This document shows, piece after piece, positions 58,383 to 64,000 of a DNA stretch of 64,000 nucleotides. The DNA is taken from contig CBDULP010000010.1 in the NCBI GenBank assembly GCA_965368085.1, positions 1 through 64,000 on the forward strand, written 5' to 3'. The DNA is from Peptoclostridium sp965368085. GTDB lineage: Bacteria > Bacillota > Clostridia > Peptostreptococcales > Peptostreptococcaceae. The position numbers and the translations under genes were made by a program. Every line of letters starts with the position of its first letter. Position 1 is the first letter of the stretch. Under the pieces are notes generated by a model, which saw only the letters and a program-made list of their open reading frames with translations, made no database searches and was not told the origin of the DNA.

Positions 58383-60164
58383 ATGGAAACATTAAACGGG
58401 CTTAAGAGAACCCACTACTGCGGAGATCTTAGGGAAGCTAATATAGGGGAAGACATAGTACTTATGGGATGGGTGCAAAGAAAGAGAAATCTTGGAGGTC
58501 TTATATTTGCAGATCTTAGAGACAGACAGGGAATTGCACAGATAGTATTTGACACTGAAGTGTCAAAAGAAGCTTTCGAAAAGGCTGAAAAACTGGGATC
58601 TGAATATGTAATAGCCGTAAAGGGAAAGGTATTTGAAAGACAGTCAAAAAACCCAAATATGCCAACAGGAAACATAGAGGTTTTTGCGCAGGAGCTTAGA
58701 ATACTGAATGAGGCGGCAACTCCGCCTATATACATAAAGGATGACGACGATGTTTCAGAAAATCTTAGGCTCAAGTATAGATACCTTGATCTTAGAAAGC
58801 CTTCTATGCAAAAGAACTTCATACTGAGACACAAAGTCGGAAGCATTGTAAGAAACTATCTCTCTGAAAATGGATTCCTTGAGATAGAAACACCTATGCT
58901 TACAAAGCCTACTCCAGAAGGTGCAAGGGATTATCTTGTTCCAAGTAGAGTAAACCAGGGCAAATTCTATGCGCTTCCACAATCGCCACAGCTCTTCAAG
59001 CAGCTTCTTATGGTATCGGGAATGGACAGATACTTCCAGATAGTAAAATGCTTCAGGGACGAGGACCTAAGGGCCGACAGGCAGCCTGAATTTACTCAGA
59101 TAGACTGTGAAATGAGTTTTGTAGAAATAGATGACATAATAGGGATAATGGAAGAAATGATGAAGAAGATATTCAAAGATGCTCTGAATGTCGACATAGC
59201 GACTCCTTTCGAAAGAATTCCTTATAAAATAGCAATGGAAAAATACGGTTCCGACAAGCCTGATCTTAGATTTGGATTCGAGCTTGTAGACATTTCAGAA
59301 GAAGTGAAGGACTGCGACTTCAAAGTGTTCACAGGAGCGGTTCAAAGCGGAGGAAGCGTAAGAGGTATAAACATAAAGGCAAATGCGGACAGCTTTACAA
59401 GAAAAGGCATTACAAAGCTTGAAGATTTTGCCAAGACATACGGGGCTAAAGGGCTTGCATGGATAAAATATACGGCTGAAGGAGTTACATCACCAATAGC
59501 AAAATTCCTGAGCGAGGAAACCCTAAATGCCATAACTGAAAAAATGGAAGCAAAAGAGGGAGACCTTATTCTATTTGTAGCCGATAATAACAAGGTTGTA
59601 TTCGATTCTCTTGGACACCTTAGAGTTGAAGTTGCAAAGCAGCTTGGAATGCTTGACAAGAATGAATACAAGCTTGCATGGGTTACAGAATTCCCACTGT
59701 TTGAGTATGACGAAGAAGAAGACAGATATGTAGCCGTTCACCACCCATTCACGGCGCCTATGGACGAAGACCTTGAAAAGCTTGAAACTGACCCGGTTTC
59801 AGTAAGAGCAAAAGCTTATGACATAGTGCTTAACGGATTTGAACTTGGAGGAGGAAGCCTTAGAATATACAATGCGGACCTTCAAAAGAAAATGTTCAAA
59901 TCGCTTGGGTTCAGCGAAGAAGAGGCATATGAGAAGTTTGGATTCCTTCTTGATGCGTTTAAATTTGGGACTCCGCCTCACGGGGGAATAGCTTTTGGAT
60001 TTGACAGGCTTATAATGCTTCTTGCAGGAGAAGACAACATAAGACAGGTAATAGCTTTCCCTAAGACTCAAAATGCTACATGCCCTCTTACAGAGGCTCC
60101 TTCGTTCGCAGAGGATAAGCAGCTTGAAGAGCTTGGAATAAATGTGACTGCTGAGGAAAAATAG
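58383..60164 (+). CDS. aspS: Aspartyl-tRNA synthetase (bacterial type)
   Basis: A class II synthetase of 593 residues. N-terminal OB-fold anticodon domain (GWVQRKRNLGGLIFADLRDRQG), class II core with QSPQLFKQLLMVSGMDRYFQI and CFRDEDLRADRQPEFTQ (motif 2), the bacterial GAD insertion domain around residues 300-420, and GIAFGFDRLIMLLAG (motif 3). Whether it discriminates Asp from Asn tRNA depends on gatCAB or asnS elsewhere. AAGGAGGAG sets ATG 58383. Confidence 0.96.
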   Translation: METLNGLKRTHYCGDLREANIGEDIVLMGWVQRKRNLGGLIFADLRDRQGIAQIVFDTEVSKEAFEKAEKLGSEYVIAVKGKVFERQSKNPNMPTGNIEVFAQELRILNEAATPPIYIKDDDDVSENLRLKYRYLDLRKPSMQKNFILRHKVGSIVRNYLSENGFLEIETPMLTKPTPEGARDYLVPSRVNQGKFYALPQSPQLFKQLLMVSGMDRYFQIVKCFRDEDLRADRQPEFTQIDCEMSFVEIDDIIGIMEEMMKKIFKDALNVDIATPFERIPYKIAMEKYGSDKPDLRFGFELVDISEEVKDCDFKVFTGAVQSGGSVRGINIKANADSFTRKGITKLEDFAKTYGAKGLAWIKYTAEGVTSPIAKFLSEETLNAITEKMEAKEGDLILFVADNNKVVFDSLGHLRVEVAKQLGMLDKNEYKLAWVTEFPLFEYDEEEDRYVAVHHPFTAPMDEDLEKLETDPVSVRAKAYDIVLNGFELGGGSLRIYNADLQKKMFKSLGFSEEEAYEKFGFLLDAFKFGTPPHGGIAFGFDRLIMLLAGEDNIRQVIAFPKTQNATCPLTEAPSFAEDKQLEELGINVTAEEK

Positions 60165-60218
60165 TAGGCATTCCTTAATTTATATGTGATAGTATGAAAA
60201 CTTTATTTGATAAACTAC

Positions 60219-60242
60219 AAATCCCGCTTTAGGCGGGATTTT
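60219..60242 (+). terminator. Terminator after aspS
   Basis: AAATCCCGC (60219-60227) and GCGGGATTT (60233-60241) with a 5-base loop, followed by TAGTTT. It closes the long ruvA-aspS stretch. Confidence 0.85.
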
Positions 60243-60327
60243 AGTTTGCAATAAAAATTGACTTGTTGTAAAATTAATATAGAATATACGTATTCAGGGT
60301 ATGACTGTGATTAAAGGAGAGCTCATT

Positions 60328-60600
60328 GTGAAAAAGATATTTGATGAATTCGTAGTGTTTGCTTTGAGTTTTGCCGTGTTTGTTGTTGGAGCTAAACTGC
60401 TAGTTGATGATTTTAATATAGGTAAAATTCAAATAACACTCATATTCTTGCTGGCTTTTGCAAATATAGCCACAAGGAGCTGGCTTATAAGACTTAAGCA
60501 GGTTAAAAATATTAGGAATAGGGAATTCGAGCTAATAAGCAGATTAATATTCATATGTTTTATAGGGGTGTATTTCTTTATATATAAAAGGTTGGCATAG
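60328..60600 (+). CDS. Small membrane protein of unknown function
   Basis: A 90-residue protein with three hydrophobic segments (about residues 7-25, 35-52 and 69-86) and basic loops (RLKQVKNIRNREF). GTG 60328 follows AAAGGAG. It is followed after 15 bases by a CsoR-type gene. No family recognised. Confidence 0.6.
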   Translation: MKKIFDEFVVFALSFAVFVVGAKLLVDDFNIGKIQITLIFLLAFANIATRSWLIRLKQVKNIRNREFELISRLIFICFIGVYFFIYKRLA

Positions 60601-60615
60601 AAAGGAAGAATGCTT

Positions 60616-60909
60616 GTGAATGAAAATTTAGAAAAACAAAAATGCGACAAGGATGCAGTTATAAAAAGACTAAGGCGAATAGAAGGACAGGTAAGAGGAA
60701 TACAAAAAATGGTTGATGAAGGCAAGTATTGTGTAGACATACTTACACAGGTTGCAGCGGTAAGGTCTGCGATAGACAAAGTCGGAGGAATAATACTGGA
60801 AAACCATGTTAAAAGCTGTGTTAAGACGACTATAGAGAACTCTTCGGAAGATGAAAAGAACAAGGTTATAGATGAGCTTATGTATGCAATGCTCAAATTT
60901 ATGAAGTAG
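60616..60909 (+). CDS. CsoR/RcnR-family metal-sensing repressor, copper-type ligands
   Basis: A small all-helical DNA-binding repressor of about 97 residues. RLRRIEGQVRGIQKMVDEGKYCVDILTQ and ILENHVKSCV show the Cys-His-Cys set (Cys 39, His 64, Cys 68 by this start) expected for Cu(I)-sensing CsoR, not the His-rich RcnR nickel/cobalt set. The start could also be ATG 60610, closer to the AAAGGAAG site. No copper ATPase gene is nearby, so the target is unknown. The same transcript probably covers the membrane protein before and the RseC-like gene after it. Confidence 0.88.
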   Translation: MNENLEKQKCDKDAVIKRLRRIEGQVRGIQKMVDEGKYCVDILTQVAAVRSAIDKVGGIILENHVKSCVKTTIENSSEDEKNKVIDELMYAMLKFMK

Positions 60910-60917
60910 GTGATTTT

Positions 60918-61385
60918 ATGAGTTGTGCGATGACGGGATTAGTACTTCAAAAAAAAGGCGAAAATGCAATTTTGAAAATGCAAAAGCATTCAGCTTGTGC
61001 AGGCTGTGGGGCGTGCAGTATGGCTGATGAAAAAATGAACCTGAATGTGGAAGCTTTTAATGACGCAGGGAGCGAAGTCGGAGACATTGTAGAAGTGCAG
61101 CTTAACGCTCCGGATCTTTTGAAGGCGGCATTTATTGCATATTCAATACCATTGATAGCACTAATAGTCGGAGTGGTCGGAGGTATACAGATGCTGCAGC
61201 TGATGTCTTACAATGGGAATGTTGAAGCGGCAGGAGGAGCGGCGGGTGTATTTCTCATGGTGGTTTCATATGCACTTATAAGAATGAACGAAAAAAAAAT
61301 TAAAAAAAGTGGAAAATACAGTCCGGTTATAGTAAAGGTAATTCAAAAAAATGACTATAAAGACCTTAAACGTATAGATAAATAG
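60918..61385 (+). CDS. RseC/MucC-like membrane protein
   Basis: A 155-residue protein of the RseC family. The N-terminal cytoplasmic part has cysteines 27, 30 and 33 (SACAGCGACSMA), then two membrane helices (about residues 72-92 and 108-127) and a basic tail. In Rhodobacter and Desulfovibrio relatives RseC is associated with Rnf electron transport complexes and SoxR reduction; in E. coli it is linked to sigma-E. Here no rnf gene is nearby. Start ATG 60918, nine bases after the CsoR stop, with AGGTGAT. Confidence 0.85.
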   Translation: MSCAMTGLVLQKKGENAILKMQKHSACAGCGACSMADEKMNLNVEAFNDAGSEVGDIVEVQLNAPDLLKAAFIAYSIPLIALIVGVVGGIQMLQLMSYNGNVEAAGGAAGVFLMVVSYALIRMNEKKIKKSGKYSPVIVKVIQKNDYKDLKRIDK

Positions 61386-61386
61386 T

Positions 61387-61414
61387 TTGAAAAATTTTGA
61401 ATTTGGTATATAAT
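61387..61414 (+). promoter_or_regulatory. Promoter of the 6S-like RNA gene
   Basis: TTGAAA at 61387-61392, 16-base spacer, TATAAT at 61409-61414, only a few bases beyond the RseC-like stop. Transcription would begin near 61421. Confidence 0.6.
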
Positions 61415-61420
61415 ATATAT

Positions 61421-61610
61421 AAGAAGAAGTACCTGGAATGTTCGATAGGCTTTATTTAAATTCAACCGACACGTTGAATACGGGAGTTCGAGTTCTTCAG
61501 TGTACGCCATGCCTCTTAGGGGGAAGGCGGAAAATGAGGGCAGGGCACCCACCTGAGTTATCTCGGGTATGAATTTATTAGGGCCGCGGCATTTTGGGTT
61601 TTCTGCTTTT
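61421..61610 (+). ncRNA. ssrS: Probable 6S RNA (SsrS)
   Basis: A non-coding stretch of about 190 bases with its own promoter. It contains TTCGATAGGCTTTATTTAA and ATTCAACCGACACG, then GGAAGGCGGAAAATGAGGG, similar to what I remember of Firmicute 6S RNAs. The ends can pair (CCTGGAATGT near 61432 with GCATTTTGGG near 61589, using G-U pairs), giving the long closing stem with a central bubble of this RNA. In B. subtilis the 6S gene bsrA lies near aspS, the same neighbourhood. 6S RNA binds sigma-A RNA polymerase in stationary phase. The family assignment is by eye. Confidence 0.7.
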
Positions 61611-61621
61611 TATAGGTATTT

Positions 61622-61677
61622 AAAAAAACACATTCGCTAATGTTCGTTAATCGAATATTGGCGAATGTGTTTTTTTT
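61622..61677 (+). terminator. Terminator after the 6S-like RNA
   Basis: AAAAAAACACATTCGC (61622-61637) pairs with GCGAATGTGTTTTTTT starting at 61661, with an inner TTCG/CGAA stem. Long T-run. Confidence 0.88.
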
Positions 61678-61763
61678 GCGAAAATGTTATTGGCATTTGA
61701 CAATAAACCTGCATAGGAATATAATAGGATTAAATAGCATATGACTAAATCAGGAGGTATATA

Positions 61764-62549
61764 ATGGAAATCCAGAAAGAAAAACTTAATGACAAATCAA
61801 GCATTAAAAGAACAATTGCCGTAATGAGTGGAAAAGGCGGAGTTGGCAAATCGTCAGTGACATCTCTTCTTGCAGCGTCTCTTCAGGCGAGAGGATACAG
61901 GGTGGGTATACTGGATGCGGATATTACGGGTCCTTCAATACCAAAAGTTTTTGGAATAAATGAAAAAAGGGTTGCAGCAACAAGTGAAGGCGTATATCCA
62001 GTTGAGACTTCAACAGGCATAAAGGTTGTATCGGTCAATCTCATGATTGAAAAGGAAGACGCTCCTGTAATATGGAGAGGACCTATAGTCGCAAATGCAG
62101 TCAAGCAGTTTTATACGGATGTAGTATGGGGTGAACTTGATTACCTTCTTTTGGACCTGCCTCCTGGAACTGGGGATGTTCCGCTTACGATAATGCAGTC
62201 TATAAGTCTGGACGGAATAGTTGTAATATCGTCTCCTCAGGACCTTGTCAAACTGATAGTCAAAAAATCCATAAATATGGCGAACATGATGAATATACCT
62301 ATAGTGGGAGTAGTTGAGAATATGAGCTACATGGAATGCCCAAAATGCAAAGACAGGCTTTATCCTTTCGGAGAAAGCAAAGTGGCGGATGCGCTTGAGG
62401 GTACTGGAATATCGCTTTTAGGCCAGCTTCCTATAGATCCTGATTTCACACAGCTGAGCGACGAGGGCAAAATAGAGCTTTATCCAAGGATAAGCGAATC
62501 ATTCAGTGATATAATAGAGACATTTATAAAAAAGGCGGGGGAAAAATAA
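61764..62549 (+). CDS. Mrp/NBP35-family P-loop ATPase
   Basis: A 261-residue iron-sulfur-carrier-type ATPase. Deviant Walker A SGKGGVGKSSVT (residues 21-32), ADITGPSIPKVFG, LDLPPGTGDVPLT and a CxxC in YMECPKCKDRLYPFG, which in Mrp proteins bridges a 4Fe-4S cluster between two subunits. The N-terminal MIP18-like domain of some Mrp is missing. AGGAGGTAT sets ATG 61764. Its stop overlaps the next gene's start (TAATGA, sharing one base). Confidence 0.92.
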   Translation: MEIQKEKLNDKSSIKRTIAVMSGKGGVGKSSVTSLLAASLQARGYRVGILDADITGPSIPKVFGINEKRVAATSEGVYPVETSTGIKVVSVNLMIEKEDAPVIWRGPIVANAVKQFYTDVVWGELDYLLLDLPPGTGDVPLTIMQSISLDGIVVISSPQDLVKLIVKKSINMANMMNIPIVGVVENMSYMECPKCKDRLYPFGESKVADALEGTGISLLGQLPIDPDFTQLSDEGKIELYPRISESFSDIIETFIKKAGEK

Positions 62550-62908
62550 TGAAAATAATAGTATCCGTGAATGAAAAAAACAATGACGCAATACTTGATC
62601 CAAGATTTGGAAGATGCCAGTATTTTGCTGTATGCGATGAAAACGGAAAGGTATCTGAATATATAGAAAATCCTGGGATATCTTCGGCTCATGGAGCTGG
62701 AATAACTGCAGCAAACAGGATAGTTGAAACAGGTGCAGATGTTGTAATAACCGGAAATTTGGGACCGAATGCCCTAAGAGTTCTTCAGGCTTCTAACATA
62801 AAGGGATATGCAAGTGAACAGATAAGCATAAAAGCAGCCATAGACATGTATAAAAATAATGAACTTAACGAGATAAGCATGGCAGGACCTGCGCATCACG
62901 GCGCTTAG
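62549..62908 (+). CDS. NifX/NifB-associated (dinitrogenase cofactor-like) protein
   Basis: A 119-residue single-domain protein of the NifX/VnfX/ORP superfamily: VDPRFG-type LDPRFGRCQYFAVCDEN near residue 20, then GAGITAANRIVETGADVVITGNLGPNALRVL. Relatives carry or chelate iron-molybdenum or copper-molybdenum clusters; no nitrogenase gene is nearby, so a general metal-cluster role is more likely. C-terminus GPAHHGA has two adjacent His. It is embedded between Mrp-type ATPase genes. Confidence 0.9.
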   Translation: MKIIVSVNEKNNDAILDPRFGRCQYFAVCDENGKVSEYIENPGISSAHGAGITAANRIVETGADVVITGNLGPNALRVLQASNIKGYASEQISIKAAIDMYKNNELNEISMAGPAHHGA

Positions 62909-62922
62909 AGAGGATGAGTAAT

Positions 62923-63774
62923 TTGAAAATAGCAGTTCTCAGCGGAAAAGGGGGAACGGGCAAGACCACAGTGGCAACGAATATCGCAGCAGTTTCGGGC
63001 GGAGTTTATGCCGATTGCGACGTCGAGGAGCCTAACGGTTTTATATTTTTGAAGCCTGAGAATGTCAAGTCGCGCAAGGTCATGGTGGATGTTCCTGTAG
63101 TAGATGATGACAAGTGTGTGCTTTGCGGCAAATGTGCAAATGCATGCAAGTTTAATGCGATTGGAATAAGCAAGACAGGAGTAATGCTTTTTGAAAAGCT
63201 GTGCCACAGCTGCGGAGCTTGCAGCTTGGCATGTCCGGTAGGAGCTATAACTGAGACGAAAAGAGAGCTTGGAAATGTGGAAACAGGCATATTCAGGGAA
63301 AGTGCATGCATATCAGGCATTCTTAATGTCGGAGAGCCCATAGCGGTTCCGATAATTAAAAATGTAAAAGCTGATTTAAACAAAGTCATAGGTGATGAGG
63401 ATATTGTCATATACGATTGTCCTCCGGGGACTGCATGTACCGCTGTTGCATCTGTAAAGGATGCTGATTTTGCACTTCTTGTAACAGAGCCTACGAAATT
63501 CGGACTTCATGACTTGGACATGGCTGTACAGCTTTTGAGGAACATGAAAAAGCCATTTGCAATAATAGTAAACAGGTCCCAAGGCGAAAAGGACATGATT
63601 TCCGATTATGCGGTTGAAAATGGAATAGATATAATAGGCAGAATACCATTTGACAGGGAGATAGCTGTTCTTTATTCGCAGGGGAAACTCATATCGGATG
63701 AAGAAAAATATGCTTGCGTTTTTAAAGATATATTCAAAAAGTCTGCAGACATTTGCAGGGGGGTGAGCAAATGA
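62923..63774 (+). CDS. MinD/ParA-type ATPase with inserted 2[4Fe-4S] ferredoxin domain (first copy)
   Basis: A P-loop ATPase of about 283 residues. Walker A SGKGGTGKTTVATN at the start, then a ferredoxin insert CVLCGKCANACKFNAI and CHSCGACSLACPVGAI (about residues 65-110) with eight cysteines for two 4Fe-4S clusters, then the ATPase end (IYDCPPGTACTAVAS, LVTEPTKFGLHDLDMAVQLL). TTG 62923 matches the start of the downstream copy (MKxxVxSGKGGTGKTT); an in-frame ATG at 62914 is immediately behind the ribosome site. It is followed by a second copy overlapping by four bases. Confidence 0.88.
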   Translation: MKIAVLSGKGGTGKTTVATNIAAVSGGVYADCDVEEPNGFIFLKPENVKSRKVMVDVPVVDDDKCVLCGKCANACKFNAIGISKTGVMLFEKLCHSCGACSLACPVGAITETKRELGNVETGIFRESACISGILNVGEPIAVPIIKNVKADLNKVIGDEDIVIYDCPPGTACTAVASVKDADFALLVTEPTKFGLHDLDMAVQLLRNMKKPFAIIVNRSQGEKDMISDYAVENGIDIIGRIPFDREIAVLYSQGKLISDEEKYACVFKDIFKKSADICRGVSK

Positions 63775-64000
63775 AGCAGATAGTTGTTGTCAGCGGAAAA
63801 GGCGGCACTGGGAAAACCACCATTTCAGCATCAATGGCACACCTTCTAAAAGGATGTGTCAAAGCGGACTGTGATGTCGATGCGGCAAATCTCCACATGA
63901 TGTTTGGCGGAGGAGAAATCAAGGAGGACGAGCTTTATTATGGAGCTCTGGTTGCGAGTATAGACAGCGAAAAGTGCATAAACTGCGGAAGGTGCATGCA
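63771..64000 (+). CDS. MinD/ParA-type ATPase with ferredoxin domain (second copy, cut by window end)
   Basis: Starts at ATG 63771, overlapping the stop of the previous gene (ATGA), with GGGGGTGAG upstream. The visible 76 residues have Walker A SGKGGTGKTTISAS, KADCDVDAANLHMMFGG, and the first ferredoxin cysteines in KCINCGRCM at the window edge. It is clearly a paralogue of the upstream gene, and the two may form a heterodimer. The rest is out of view. Confidence 0.88.
   Translation, partial: MKQIVVVSGKGGTGKTTISASMAHLLKGCVKADCDVDAANLHMMFGGGEIKEDELYYGALVASIDSEKCINCGRCM

Noticed and set aside
60610..60615. ATG 60610 as the start of the CsoR-type gene
   Set aside because: Only about two bases from the AAAGGAAG site, so GTG 60616 is preferred, though the choice is not certain.
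1..64000. tRNA genes, T-box leaders, CRISPR arrays, insertion sequences or prophage
   Set aside because: I looked for T-loop sequences, TGGTACCGCG-type T-box motifs, regular repeats and transposase motifs and saw none. The PF04020 protein at 7465 is called holin by family name only.

Overview
The window looks like chromosomal backbone of an anaerobic, low-GC, Gram-positive bacterium of the class Clostridia. A Peptostreptococcaceae-like relative (Peptoclostridium or Acetoanaerobium type) is my best guess from gene order and content, but no 16S gene is present to prove it. Supporting signs are a SCIFF peptide with its radical SAM maturase, a PyrR-type pyrimidine leader, an oxygen-independent HemZ-type radical SAM protein, a SpoIID-family protein, several ferredoxin-type proteins, frequent ATA and AGG codons, strong AGGAGG ribosome sites and many TTG or GTG starts. 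I saw no tRNA or rRNA gene, insertion sequence, prophage or CRISPR array.

Layout. 1-5000: an acetolactate synthase gene without its small subunit, a convergent asparaginase gene, then an AT-rich accessory patch (membrane-anchored protein, 49-residue membrane peptide, GNAT acetyltransferase). 5000-9500: sulfur transfer (cysteine desulfurase and ThiI), two small membrane proteins, the CvfB-type S1 protein and a cyclophilin. 9500-19800: a sigma-54 activator, an FMN nitronate monooxygenase-like enzyme, peptidase T, a DUF1294 protein, a degenerate GGDEF protein, glutamine-dependent NAD synthetase, and a cation/proton antiporter followed by a PII-like protein. 19770-25806: the complete pyrBICFKDE operon behind a leader with two PyrR-like hairpins.

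25800-37600: mostly short units. A decayed GH18-like remnant, a second antiporter, a YfcE-type phosphodiesterase and NAD kinase lie on the minus strand. They are followed by a pseudouridine synthase, acyl carrier protein, a LacI-family regulator, a YigZ protein, a CoA-binding protein, ammonia-dependent NAD synthetase, YebC, a formate/nitrite-type channel, an AlaX-type editing protein and a zinc-ribbon protein.

37600-60200: a long co-directional housekeeping stretch, ruvA-ruvB-DUF2905-spoIID-like-queA-tgt-yajC-SCIFF-SCIFF maturase-gamma carbonic anhydrase-secD-secF-ABC1 kinase-recJ-apt-relA-dtd-MBL hydrolase-hemZ-hisS-aspS. It covers Holliday-junction resolution, queuosine synthesis, protein export, purine salvage, the stringent response and tRNA charging. 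60200-64000: a small membrane protein, a CsoR-type copper sensor, a RseC-like protein, a probable 6S RNA gene, and a cluster of an Mrp ATPase, a NifX-like protein and two ATPases with ferredoxin motifs, the last cut by the window edge.

The points I think most deserve a second look are the two stacked PyrR-like elements before pyrB, the antiporter lacking a regulatory domain next to a PII-like protein, the terminator between the SCIFF peptide and its maturase, the GH18 remnant ending inside the pyr terminator, and the Mrp/NifX/ferredoxin-ATPase cluster. Coordinates and motif positions were read by eye; no homology search, folding program or codon statistic was run.
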